This document shows positions 50,408 through 61,694 of a DNA stretch of 64,000 bases, piece by piece; positions within the stretch are counted from its first letter, which is position 1; each line of letters opens with the position of its first letter. The position numbers and the translations under genes were made by a program. Where the stretch lies: contig JACAXG010000205.1 in assembly GCA_018881555.1 (NCBI GenBank), positions 992,001-1,056,000 of the forward strand, read 5' to 3'. The notes below the pieces were generated by a model. That model was not told where the DNA came from. It saw only the letters and a program-made list of their open reading frames with translations, and ran no database searches. The DNA comes from Amblyornis subalaris. Lineage: Eukaryota > Chordata > Aves > Passeriformes > Ptilonorhynchidae.

Positions 50408-53400
50408 GCAGCATTGAAGAAACTGCAGAGTGCTTCCTTACATGACCTAGTGTTGTCTGTCCTTCCCTATGTTCAGATCCACTGACAGTTAGGGAAATAC
50501 CTCTGTGCAGTCTGGAAAAAATAGTCCATTAGTCCATGCTCAGCTCATTTTTTCCAAGTCTGCAATGCTAAATGTTCAGTCTTCGGACAGCATTACAAAC
50601 AGAAGATTACTCTGGTAAATTTCTTCAAAAGGATTTTCAAAGCCAACTTCTATATAATTTAATCTGTCTGAAGTCAGGTTGTGAGTGGTTACTGAATGTA
50701 AATCCAAAAATCTCTCAATTCCCTATCCAGAAGCAGAAGGATATTATCAGCTCCCAAAATTAAGTTGTTGTTTTGCTCGTTAATATGGTCTGAAATTAAG
50801 GCATCCAGTAATAATACTCTGTGTGATACACAATAAGATATCTTGACTCTCAAAGTTCTCAGATTAGAAAACCTAGCCACAGCACATTGTACTAAGCACT
50901 TTAATTACTAACTGGTTTTAGTACAGCTTAATAAAGTCTTCTCAGCAAACCCTACTTGAATTTCCTTGATTAATGCAAGATGTGATGTCTTTGGAGTAGG
51001 AACCGAAACAGTTCTTCACCCACCAAGATCCCCTCCATACTCTCAGAAGAACAGGAAAAGCAGAACAAACACTTTTTTTCCTCCCAGTGAGATTCTGTGA
51101 GATAGTATTTTGACAAAGCTAGCCAAGAAGATGAGATAGGCCGCCCAGAAGGAGAGACTCAAACATTAATCTGACAGGTCTTTAAATATCAATTTTTTAT
51201 CTGAAGACAGATATTTCTCATCACTGATCCAGGATCCCTTTTCCCCCTCCCTTCCATGGTTGCCTCATGCCTTTCCCTTAAAGCCAACAGTTCCTCTCCC
51301 TAGCATTCCACCTCTCCACAGCTTAAACCCTGGCAGTTCTCACCAATACTCTAGAAGGGCTGTGAACAGGACAAGAAGATTGAGGAGAGAGTCAAGTTCC
51401 ACTAGCAGATACAAATTATTTTAAAAAGGTGCTTTCTCTATTGATTTCAGTGGTACTTTACTTCTGATGCTGAAAATTTTATATTATTTGAAAGTAGCAA
51501 AGTACTCGCTTGACATAAGTAGCTAGAATTGTTATGCTGCAAGTTGAACTTTAGCGGAACTCTAGGGCTATGTCGTATAAGTCACAGCTGTACTATAGTG
51601 AAACCTGAAGCTAACAATCTGAACATTAATAATAGTTAGAATAGACAAAGTGGCATCTTAAATATTNCTTAAAAATTAATAGCCAGAGCGGACAGCCCCT
51701 AGGTTGTGGTATATGAACTGTAACAACAATATTACGACATGAACTACAGAACCGGCTGAAACCCCCACTGAAACCAACCTAAGAGGATGTGAGGATGACC
51801 ACACAGCAATCACTTGATAATGAAACAGAAAACCAATGAAGGGTGAGAATACCACAGAACCTAATGTAGCTGTTGGTCCAGACTGTCACATGAGGGATGG
51901 GGAGCTTAGATTGTAAGGGTATATTTGCCCAGGGATTTCTTTGTTCATAGTCCCTCTTTTCTGGCACTTGGCTTGAGCTATCAGATATCATAACTGACCT
52001 GTGTCAATAACCCTATCTAATGGAGATGAGAGCCCAGTGTCAAAAATTTCTATAACATCTGCATTTTAGGGAAATTAGATTTGGGGGTTTTTTTGCTATT
52101 CTTCTAATCCTGTATCTATTTTAGCATAACTACAAAAGAGAAGAGCTACAACCTAATTGCCTTTCCTTGCAGTCATATCTCCCTTTTTCCACTAACCAGC
52201 AAGCTGGCTGATTCTGTGAGCATATATGTCTATCAGGCCTTAGTCTCGGCTGGTTATAACTATCAAACATATAATTTTTTTTATTGGATTATAACAAATC
52301 ATTCCATCAGGAACATGCAGGAATATTGAGGGTTCTGCTTCCCTCATGATGTTAATGGCTACACACGACTTGCACAGGCTTTAGTTATCTGAAAGCTAGC
52401 CTCTATTTATTGGCTATATTTTCAAGACATAACACTCAGCTTTTTGTATAATTTGATAACTACTGTTAAGGCCTGAATAACTGTGGCTTTTCACGTGTTA
52501 TCGCAAATTGTGCTCATAATTTGTTCAGCTAAATTTCAACCAACTTTATTCCAAGATGTAATTCAAAGTATGCCATGACGGAGGGCCACTGCCTTCAGTT
52601 TCCAATGTGTTAAACAACTTGTATCAAACCTATTTGGGGTCAGGTAATTCAAATACAGGCTGCCAATTGAGATCCAAGTCTTCCTCTTTGCATTTGCATG
52701 AAAAATAACAATGATTCCTAAAAATAGTTAGAAAGCCCAAGCTGATCTTTAGTACAGTAACTGAAACAAACAAACAAACAAACAACCCCAACATAGGTAA
52801 TCAAAGTAAACAAACGGGTAAAAAGCATAAAAGTGCATAGATTGATTGTGTGTTTACAAACCTAGATTAAGAAAAGATGATCAGCAAAAAAAATGGATCT
52901 TGCAAAATTTTCCTCACACCTATGGAAATTCCTTTCCCTTCCCTAAGGAGAGGCAATAGTGGAGAGGACATTTTGTTCTGAGTTCTGGATTTGTGGAACA
53001 AACATGAAACAATTCACCTCAGCTACCATTTACCATAGTTTTCTTTAATAATAAATTCTTAGAGTACTTGTTTCCAGCATTGTTCTAACTCCAGGTTGAA
53101 CACCCCAGCATCACCTTGCTGCAACTACTCTGCACTGATCTCCCTGAAGACACTGGGTCTAGTGGAGAGAGCCAGGCAGGGTGGAGTGTGTGACCTCTAT
53201 CTGGATAGTTCCTGGACCTATCTTTTAACCTTTCTTCCTCTGTTTCCCTACTATACCCATTTTTTGTTAAAAGAGGTGCATTATGTATCTAGCCTGCAGC
53301 ACTGAACTGCAGACAAACCTTACAACATATGTGTTTGACAAACTCTGGGCTTAAGTGAGAATGGAGACCATGCTTCCCAAAGGAAAGGATGGTTTCCTAC

Positions 53401-53467
53401 AGTGGCTGGTCGATTAGCTTTCTTTTGTATTTTTACGATGATGCCAATCACTCTTGGATCTCTTGTC
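50408..53467. other. Gene-free sequence upstream of the CpG island
   Basis: No exon or further transposon recognised. An (AAAC)5 repeat lies at 52,764-52,783. Short open frames (for example around 53,100-53,300) have no recognisable domain. Confidence 0.5.
52764..52783. repeat. (AAAC)5 microsatellite
   Basis: Five perfect AAAC units followed by AAC. Simple tetranucleotide repeat. Confidence 0.95.
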
Positions 53468-53756
53468 TGTGGTGACCAGTGACAGGACTTGAGTGAATGG
53501 CATGCAGCTGTGTCAGGGGAGGTTTAGGTTGGATATCAGGAAAAGGTTCTTCACCCAGAGGGTGGCTGGGTACTGGAACAGAGTCCCCAGGGAAGTGGTC
53601 ACAGCACCAAGCCTGACAGAGTTCAAGAAGTATTTGGACTATGCTCTCAGGCACGTAGTGTGACTCTTGGTGTGTCCTGTGCAGGGCCAGGAGCTGGACT
53701 CGATGATCCTTGTGGGTCCCTTTCAACTCAGAATACTCTGTGATTCCGTGATTTTC
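53468..53756 (+). repeat. CR1 LINE, 3'-end fragment (~290 bp)
   Basis: Landmarks in order: 'gtggtgaccagtgacagga', 'gcatgcagctgtgtcagggg', 'ttaggttggatatcagg', 'cagagggtggctgggtactg', 'gggccaggagctggactcg' and 'tgatccttgtgggtccctt', ending in CTGTGATTCCGTGATTTT. The 3' end (ATGATCCTTGTGGGTCC) is the same subtype as the tail of the SINE at 57.9 kb. The fragment ends only about 170 bp upstream of the CpG island. Confidence 0.9.
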
Positions 53757-53976
53757 TGGTGCTAATCTCTGCAAATATAAGGACCGTGCTATGACAAGAC
53801 ACAGTGGAATCCGGGCCAACGAGGGCTAACCAGTCCCTCTCCTCGTTCCAACAGCTCCATTACAACTTGGGGGTGTTGACACTTAAAAGGATAAGAGCCT
53901 TATCTGTGGGCCACCCTCGCTGCCTCCGCCTGGGCTCTGCCCCCAGCGCCACTTGTCCCCCGAGCCCTCGCACCAC

Positions 53977-53991
53977 GGGCGGGTGGGTGGG
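53977..53991 (+). promoter_or_regulatory. G-quadruplex motif in the CpG island
   Basis: GGGCGGGTGGGTGGG is four runs of three G with single-base loops, the loop pattern known to give the most stable parallel quadruplexes. It lies about 170 bases upstream of the first candidate splice donor, at the likely promoter. Folding and any role are inference. Confidence 0.8.
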
Positions 53992-54088
53992 TGGCGGTGC
54001 CGGCCGGTCCCGCCGCATCCCGGCGCTCCGTGAGGGGAGTGGGAGGCCGAGCTGGGCCCGCCTCCTCCCGCGGGCCCCGCCCCGCCCG

Positions 54089-54160
54089 TCCCCGCGGCCT
54101 GCGGCGCTGCCGGTGCGGCGGGGCCGTCTCTTCGGGGCCGTAGCGGCGCGCCGGGCTGGG
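54089..54160 (+). other. Candidate 5' untranslated exon 1 ending at a GTGAGT donor
   Basis: The sequence CCGGGCTGGG|GTGAGTTGG provides a strong consensus donor with the exon ending at 54,160. The transcription start is unknown; the start given here is simply the base after the GC boxes. No ATG occurs in the preceding CpG-rich 250 bases, so the exon would be non-coding. A second possible donor, CAGAG|GTACGG, ends an exon at 54,675. Only transcript data can decide between them. Confidence 0.35.
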
Positions 54161-54269
54161 GTGAGTTGGCTGCCCCTCGCCCGGAGCGGGGGCAAGGGGA
54201 CCACGGGGGCAATAGGCCGAGAGGGATGCGGGGCGTGTTGCTGGCGGAAGGGCCGCCATTGCGGCCCGG

Positions 54270-54340
54270 CCCTCTTTTCCCTTCCCTTCCCTTCCCTTCC
54301 CTTTCCCTTCCCTTCCCTTTCCCTTCCCTTTCCTTTCCTC
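54270..54340. repeat. 71-nt uninterrupted homopyrimidine tract in the CpG island
   Basis: From 54,270 to 54,340 the + strand is only C and T, built of TTCCC and TTTCCC units. The minus strand is runs of GGGAAGGG that can form a G-quadruplex, and the duplex could form H-DNA. It lies just inside the candidate first intron. It resembles but is unrelated to the LTR-borne tract at 50.2 kb. Confidence 0.95.
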
Positions 54341-57300
54341 GCTTCTTCGCGCGCCGGTGCCGCCGCTTTCCCCGGGGAGGGGGCGGGTTTGTCCCCCTCG
54401 GTGCGGAGCCCACTGTCCCGCCGGGGCGAGGTGGGGGCAGGGAGAGGAAGAGGAAGAGGAGGAAGGCGGTCACGTGCCGGGAGGCAGGCGGAGATCCCTT
54501 TCTGGGAAGGGGATCCCTCTCTGGGCAGGGGGTGGCTGCGGCGTTGGGGGATGCTGGGCGGGCGGAGCCGCCTCTTCCGCGCCCCCGCCTCCGCTCCTTC
54601 TGCCGGTGGGCCCGGAGGAGGATTGCTTTTGCCCTCTTCTTGAGCTCCTAGTCCGGCAAATCCATCCTGGCAGAGGTACGGCGATCTGTTTGTGCTGCTG
54701 GTAACGGTGCGAGCGAGCCGGCCCGTGCGAGCCCCTGGGTTCCACCGCGGGAAAACGCTGTTCCGAGGGTTAATTTTAGCGTCGGGATGAATTTAGGCAG
54801 CTTCGGAGAGGCGCTGCCGGCTTTCCGCACCCGAATTTAAAGTGGGTCATTCATTCCTGAAGTGTGGCGTTTTTAATCTGTCGGGAGGGTGACGCTGGTA
54901 CGTCTGCAGAGCGAGCTGGTTAAACTCGCAGCTTTCGATCTCAACCAGCAGTTCAAGTTACTCATTGATGAAGTGCTAACACAGCAATTTCCAATTCGCT
55001 GTAGTCAGGTGTAAGTAGACACAGTGACCGACTTTAACCACAAATACTAAACTTGTCGAAAGAGGTTGGTTGTTTGGGTTTTTTTTAAAATCATATTGGC
55101 GTGCTTAAAGGTACAAGGCCATCCCTGTGTTTCCACGCAATGTTGTTAATACATTTTATTATGCACATTTGTCATCTTGTTTTTTATAATATGTGGAATT
55201 GTGTTGAACATTAATTGCTATAGAAGTTGTCATTTTGTGCTGGAAACTTTTGTGTTTTGGGGCATTGTTAGTGAATGCAACATTGTGAGAAGGCCCATTT
55301 CTATTTATAAGTCAGTAGTGTTGCTACTATTTTTAGTAGATGTTTTTCATCAGCTTTGCAGTTTTAAGTAGGCCAGATGCAGAGTGATTTGGTTTTTGTT
55401 TGTTTGTTGATGGTGTTCAGGGCCAGATACTTTGCATAAAATGCACCAGCGATCCTCTTGTTATGACACAAATCCATAACTTGAAGTATTTTTTTTTGCT
55501 ATTTGTGTATTAAACTTTTTCAGGATGAATGTTGCTATTTATAGACTTAGTATGTTGAGAAAGAAATATGTGACGTTTTTAGCGATACTGAAATTTGTGA
55601 AATTTAGCTCAGATGGATTAGGCGTTCTTTTGGGTGCATTTGGGCTTGAGTAGGGTTGTCCTGATGTGATGTGGTCTAATAAATTCTCCAGTGTTTAGCC
55701 ATGATTTTTTCAAAGTGAGTTTGACAGCACAATTGTTCTAGGCCTTCATTTATGAGAAAGAATGTATTTAGACTTTACCATTTTAAACTTTGTCAGAGCA
55801 TCCTAGTTAAACATACACTTATTAAAACATTTTTATTGAAATGTTTTGTGGGGCCAAACCTAATTTCTAGTAAGCATGACCAATGGATTTCACTCAGTGA
55901 ATTAAGTCAGCATTGCCAGTGATTTTGTGGAAGGTATTGATGACATGCTAATGGTAAATCACACTTGTGACAGCAGGAACTGTGATTTCTCATGGTTAGG
56001 CAGCAGCAACCAGCAACTCAGATGAGTCACTTTAAAGGATCACAGATTTGTTGCTTGTTAAACATTCTCTCATTTAACTGCATCTGCTAAAAATCTGTTC
56101 TTAATTGGGAATTGCTAGTGACTGTGTTAAAAGACAACTTGTATATTACCTCTGTGCCTCGCTGTCTTAAATTCAGCTAGGAGTAGAATTCAAAATGAAG
56201 AGCTGAAAAACGTGATCTTAGAACCAAATTAATATCTTGTAATGAGCTTTTCATATTAAGTTCAGCTACTCAGTCATTGGCTGAAGCCCTAAAACAGCAT
56301 CACTTCAGACATGAGGAGTTAATTTCTATCTTGCAGTGACAGAAAAACTAGATAAATTATGTGGAGATGTGTTAAAATAAGTATTTTCTGCTGAAGGGTC
56401 AGATGTAGGTCTTTGCTAGAACTTGCTGCTGCTTGGATTGGGTAATTGTTTCCCTGCGATGTCCTTTAAACCTTTTAAGAAGAAAAATTGAGTTAATGTG
56501 TAAAATCTGATGCTTCTTTTTGTTTGAAGCATCTCCAAGAGCCATGAAATAGGAGTTAGGAGTGAAAAAAATCTTTGAAAAATTTTTCCTGTATTCTAAA
56601 ATGGATATCAGTTTGTCGAAATGCTGTATTCCTTAAGAGCCCTGAAGAATTTCCAGGGGTTGTTTGCCTGGAGTAAACTTTTGCACCATTTTGTGGAATA
56701 GTTTTTGAGGGAGTGACAGAATCCTGAGTGTTTCTCACTAATACTTAAAATGACTGACCTATTTCAGGAAGAGTCCCACAATTCTTTGCTAGCAAAAGAA
56801 TAGCTTTTCTTGTCCAAGTAGTATCTGGCTAGAAGCCCTGGGGCATATGTTTGTTGTTGTTCTGGAACAAAACCAAACAAATGTGTATGAGTAGTCAATG
56901 TAATAAACCAGTCTTGCGCGTGATGTTTGAGGCAGTCAGTGAGATGTTTGGCCTCTTTAAAAAGTTGTATTTTGTGTTTAGAGAAATGCTGACATGATAA
57001 GAGAGATATGCTTTTGATACCTAAATGGTTTCTTTGGCCCGCAGTTGTTTTAACTCAGAAACTGAATGGATAATAAGCCCTTATTACTTATTTAGTGCTT
57101 AGCGGAGAAAGTTTTCCGTGAAATCTTTATTTGTATGAGCTGATGTTGGGTGAGCTGCAAAGTCAACTTCAGAGAGCAGGTAATAGATGTGAAGAAGAGC
57201 TAATGGCAGATTCGTTGGAGGTTTTCTAACTGACTTTGTATCACTTCCCCTTTATGCCCACCTCTCCTTCCCTGCTTTTGCAAGCGATCAGTAGCATCTT

Positions 57301-57538
57301 TTTTTTCCCCTTTATATTGTTTATCACGTGCAGGTATTGCTTGTGACTGGAATGTGTATGTATACATAAAACATACAAAAATACTGTATACTTGTGTTAA
57401 TATAACTGTGGTGAGCTGACTGCATTTAACCTTAAAATCCTGATGTAGTTTCAGGTCCTTGGCAAGACTAGTCTAGAAAAAAGAAGGTTACGTTAGTTTT
57501 AAGAAAACTGTAACTTTGNTTTGATAATTAAATAAATG

Positions 57539-57602
57539 AGAGTTGGGACTAGATGATCTTTAAGGTCCATTCCAAACCTTTAACATTCTCTGATTCTATG
57601 AA
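57539..57602 (+). repeat. CR1 LINE, terminal 3' fragment
   Basis: Reads GAGTTGGGACTAGATGATC, 'tttaaggtccattccaaacc', and ends CTCTGATTCTATGAAG. Only the last ~60 bp of a CR1 are present. Confidence 0.8.
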
Positions 57603-57846
57603 GTGAGTACTATCATTGGAGTTTATTGGTTGTAAATGGGATGATGTGTTGTCAGTTCTATAACTGAGATACTTTTTCTATGTTCTAAGGACCTAACAGT
57701 GATAAAAGGCACACAATTCAGTTTTGTAGTTTGCAATGCTTAAGTATCTTGATTGCAATTGAGATCTGAGGCAGACCTTTTGAACAAGTTATGGTGCATC
57801 CTTTTTTATGTTCGTTTTTAGTATTTTCTTAAAAATATAATATATT

Positions 57847-57986
57847 TACATATTAGCTCAATGGCTTAGAACATGGTGCTAATAAAGCCAAGGTCACAGG
57901 CTGGATCCCTGTATAGGCCCTTCACTTAAGAGCTGGACTTGGTGATCCTTGTGGGTCCCTTCCAATTCAGGATATTCTGTGATTTA
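57847..57986 (+). mobile_element. tRNA-Ile-derived SINE with CR1 3' tail (TguSINE1-like)
   Basis: Bases 57,847-57,919 align with a full tRNA-Ile gene. An A-box (TAGCTCAATGG) starts at 57,854, the anticodon loop CTAATAA with anticodon AAT is at 57,879-57,885, and 'gccaaggtcacaggctgg' leads to a degraded B-box (GGCTGGATCC at 57,899, against GGTTCGATCC) and a 3' acceptor side GTATAGGCC. Directly joined is a CR1 3' terminus (57,920-57,986) with 'gagctggacttggtgatcc', 'ttgtgggtcccttcc' and an end at ATATTCTGTGATTTA. Such a tRNA-Ile/CR1 chimera, moved by CR1 enzymes, matches what is known of passerine TguSINE1. The acceptor stem no longer pairs and the B-box is mutated, so it is not a functional tRNA gene. 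Confidence 0.85.
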
Positions 57987-58091
57987 AGGTCATGATCTTG
58001 ATTAAACAAAATAAGAACTCCACACATTTTGAGTTCTGGTAAGTGTGTTTTCAAGAGTGTCATGAATTCAGCATGGAGTATATTTTCAAAG

Positions 58092-58610
58092 TCATAAAAT
58101 CATAGAATGGTTTAGCTTGGAAGGGACCTCAAGAGATCACCTAGTTTCAACCCCCCTGCTGTGAGCAGGGACACCTCTCACTAGACCTGGTTGCTCAAAG
58201 CTCCATCCNACCTGGTCTTGAACACTACCAGGGATGGGACATCCATGACCTCTCTGGGCAGCCTGTTCCAGTGTCCTACCACCCTCACAGTGAACAATTT
58301 TTTCATTATATCTGATCTAAACCTGCCTGCTTGCAATTTAAGCCCATTTCCCCCTTGTCCTATCACTCCATGCCCTTGTGAAAAGCCTCTCTCCAGCTCT
58401 TTTGTAGGTCCACTTTAGGTACTGGAAGGTGCTCTAAGGTGTTCCTGGATCCATCTCTTCTCCAGGCTGAACAACCCCAACTCACTCAGCCTGTCTTCAG
58501 CTTCTGAAGCTGATTTGCTCTGGCAAATCCGCATCCGTCTGATGTAGGGGCCCCCAGGCCTGGATGCAGTGTTCCAGGTGGGAATAACGCTGAAGAGCTG
58601 TACTTTCATG
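58092..58610 (-). repeat. CR1 LINE, ~520 bp 3' fragment, minus strand
   Basis: The + strand begins TCATAAAATCATAGAATGG, then 'ttggaagggacctcaagag', 'cacctctcactagacctgg', 'gcctgttccagtgtcctacc', 'cccatttcccccttgtccta' and 'ctccaggctgaacaacccc', ending near 'gatgcagtgttccaggtggg'. This is the reverse complement of a well-preserved CR1 3' region. A segment is missing around 58,500-58,540, where sequence jumps from 'cagcctgtcttcagcttctg' to the distal part. It is the least diverged minus-strand CR1 here. Confidence 0.92.
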
Positions 58611-59886
58611 TGCTCTTTCACGTGTCTGGTTTGAGTTCATTTTAGAAGTAAAAGTCTGGGATATGCTGTTAAGGAGTCCAGAGGGGAAGAGACAATGGAG
58701 ATAAAAGTAAGGACAATGCTGATGCCAAATTTGCAAGCTGCTTACTCTGTCATTTTTCTCAGCTCTTGGAGAATAAGAAATGAAGTGTTTGGAAAAGGAC
58801 AGAGGTGTTTTGCAGGACATGGCTCCGTAGCAGGGCTTCTTCAGCTGCAGGGAAAACTAGTACAAGGTTGGAACACTTTGATTTGACTTTCTGAATCTAT
58901 GAGTCTCACTCTTGGGATGGGGAAAGGTGACACTGCTGTTTCCTCAGATGTTCTACTAACCTAAAAAATGTATTTGCTTTTTTTTCCTTTCTCTTTTTCA
59001 CCTTCTTTCAATGGTCCAAGAAAAATATTGTGCAGTACAAACGTGGGATGTGTGCAACTGCCCTGTTACTTTTGTTAGGCCACCATTAGAGCATAGGAAA
59101 TTGGGGAAACATTTTTCTCAAGGAAATTGGTGGTTTGTTGTTTTGGTTTTGGTTTTGTTGTTATAGGGAGAAGTTATCTAAGGGACGAGCTGCTACTTCA
59201 GGGTAAAGGAGAGCTACTCTAGCTCTGAACACTCAGATAAAGCCAAACTCTTTGTAAGGAGTTCTCTCCTGTATGCTTATCCTGTAAATCTTGCCCTGCC
59301 CCTCCAATGGGAAACCTTCCCAGTCTTTAAATGTGTTACATATTTGTAACTTGTAATTCCTGCTGTGTTGCTTAATTGAAAATCTAGATTATTGCCAAAG
59401 CACTCTACAGTATCTTCTGCTTATGTTCGGGGAATTTTGTGGGTGTGCATCAGTTTGACTTTTTCACTCTTACTTTGATTGAAGTGTCTGNCTTGGTTTT
59501 GGGGTTGGTATTTTTTGTTGTTTTTTTAAAATATTCCCTCCTGTTTACTAAGGAACATTTGTTTTGAACAGAACAGTGCTTCAGAGAGTGNTTTCAAAGG
59601 CACTGAAGCCTTAAAATGCTTCTGAGGCAATGATGTGTTACAGCTAGAGACAGAATGAGTGCAGCTTGGAAGGGATTTAAGTGCCCTTCAGGAACAGGAG
59701 CAATGACTATCAGGAGGTCATCAGTAATGTATCCACTACAAGCGGATTTCAGGAAAATTAGTTCTTGCAGTTATATAAACAGAAGAGGGACAGAGTATGT
59801 CAGCAAAGTGGGGTTTGTTCATTCATAGTAGAGAACAGTGTAAAAAATGTGTCCGGGTAGGCTTGGAGGCAGACTCTAGCTCTTTG

Positions 59887-59935
59887 GNNTTTTTTTTTCC
59901 NCNCCCCCCCCCCCCCCCCCNCNNNNNNCCNNCAG
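59887..59935. other. Unresolved poly-C / N stretch
   Basis: A T10 run is followed by C-only sequence mixed with clusters of N (59,901-59,933). This is the mark of an assembly or base-calling failure in a homopolymer. The real length and sequence are unknown. Open frames crossing it have no meaning. Confidence 0.9.
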
Positions 59936-61669
59936 CATTACTTCATCTTCATAGTAGTTGGTTTTATCTGTGTTGGCTCGTAATCTGGGTGTATGCTGGG
60001 ACTGTGAGAAAACACACTGAGAGAATTCTGCTAATACTCCTGCAGGTTAATACAGCTTTAAACCAGATACTCTCAGTTTCTTGGACTTGGAATATGCAGT
60101 GTACCAAAGCAGCTTTTGTTGTATGTTCTGTCCAAGGTGTTGGCTAGGGGAATTTGTGTCTGTGCCTAGATAAAGAATGAAGTTGGACTTCATGATGGTA
60201 AGAGAGCAAACAATGGTCAAGACCATTTTCCTTTGGGTGTGTAAAAATTGTCTGAAATTGTCTTTAAGTATAACTTAAATATTTGAATGTTAATGTTATA
60301 GCACCAGTTACTGCATTAAGCTCTGTTCTTGTGAGAAATTTTGGGTTTATCTGTGCCATGTAGTGTGTTCCTACAGAATAACAGGTAGTGTAAGCAGCAA
60401 TGTCAGCCCTTTTATTAGAAAATAACTCATTTGGTAAATAACTGGCATGTTTTATTTGTCTCCATATGAGGAAAATTTTTAGCAAGGGAATGCTTTGGTT
60501 TTTTGTTTTGTTATGAGTGAAAATTGTTACTCTTTCAGTGTCAGCTTTTCTACTACCTTGTAGTTTTCACAGTACTTGAGGATCTTGGCCACTATACTGG
60601 CCATGTCATCCTGTTTTACTCATTGGGAAAAAAAATGTTTTCAGATGATTTTTTTTTTTTTAACCTTCACAGAAGAGCTGTTTATAGGGGGAATTTTTGG
60701 GCAGGATCTAGTGTTGTCAGAGACACATTTAACAAGTAGCCTAGGTTTTCAATGTTTCAACAGCAGTTGTGACATGATGTTACATTTTGTGCCTAGTTAC
60801 ATAATGCAAATATGACTTCTCTGATATTTTAACCTAAACTAGCATTGCCTTCTCCAAATTGCGTCCATGTGACACTTTAAGTTTCGATTTTGCTGAGCTT
60901 TTGATAGCCTTTGAGTAAGCCTTGTTAATTTTTTTCTTTTTTAATCACATCTGTTATCTCTTCTCAGGTAAATTCTGCTGTCTGTTTTTCTTTCTTGGAA
61001 AGAAAAAGGTAACAGAAGTGGTGCTGTTGTTTATGTGTGATATAGTAAACACAAAAATAATTTAAACCAAGGGCAATAGACTGGAAGAACAGGGGTAAAA
61101 TAGCGATAGAAAAGAGAAGTAGCATTCTGATCTCGCATCTCTAAGATATATGTAAAACTAACACATGCAATGTATACCATCTGCTTCTGTCAGTATGAAT
61201 GAAAATAATGATGTTAACTGTAAATGTAACCTGAAACCATAGGCTACCTCTCACTGTGTATTACTAAAGTCTTTATTAGACTTTGAGGGCAGGGAAGGAC
61301 TGCAGTCCTAAACTTGATAATTTCAATAAATTCCTTTACTTTTCACTTATTATACTCATTAATACCATTAATAAGTGTAAAATCTTTATTTCACTAGGAA
61401 ATTTGAGAATTTAATTCTCTGTTTGGAAGCTTGAGTTATGGCCATAACAATTAAGTGTTAAATTTAAAAAAAAAAGAAAGCAAACCACACCTTGATTTTA
61501 ATTTATATAGGTGCAAACTTTGGGGTTTTTTTGTCTATGACTTTGAATATATCAGCATAGAAACTTACTAAACTAAATATTTTAGTGATAGTTGAGTGTT
61601 TATGAAATAAAGAAAAAAAATTAAAACCTTACATCTCTTGAAATCGGGGGAAGTGAGGAGAAAGTATAT

Positions 61670-61694
61670 TACAAATATATGTAATATATTTGTA
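61670..61694. repeat. A+T-rich inverted repeat
   Basis: Arms TACAAATATA and TATATTTGTA pair perfectly over 10 bp around loop TGTAA. In such A+T-rich DNA this can occur by chance. Confidence 0.6.

Larger units (their letters stand above)
53920..54840 (+). promoter_or_regulatory. CpG-island promoter of a + strand gene
   Basis: About 900 bp of high G+C and dense CpG (about a dozen CpG per 60 bases around 54,061-54,120) inside otherwise CpG-poor DNA. It contains tandem GC boxes (CCCCGCCCCGCCCG, 54,075-54,088), a YY1-like core (GCCGCCATTG, 54,252-54,261) and no TATA box, the usual make-up of a broad housekeeping-type promoter. The + orientation is inferred from two splice-donor-like sites and from the T/G excess downstream. 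No ATG lies between about 53,890 and the first donor, so exon 1 is probably untranslated. The reverse orientation, or a bidirectional promoter, cannot be excluded. Confidence 0.8.

Noticed and set aside
53804..54643. Longest open frame of the window (279 codons, + strand)
   Set aside because: It begins in unique DNA just past the CR1 and crosses the CpG island. Its product is dominated by Pro, Arg, Gly and Ser/Pro/Phe runs from the pyrimidine tract, and the island is open in several frames on both strands at once. This is what high G+C produces by chance, and a strong splice donor (54,161) interrupts it.
57847..57919. Functional tRNA-Ile gene
   Set aside because: The acceptor stem is mismatched, the B-box is mutated, and a CR1 tail is fused directly to the 3' side, so it is a SINE.
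59797..60147. 116-codon frame across the poly-C gap
   Set aside because: It runs through undetermined bases, so its frame is meaningless.
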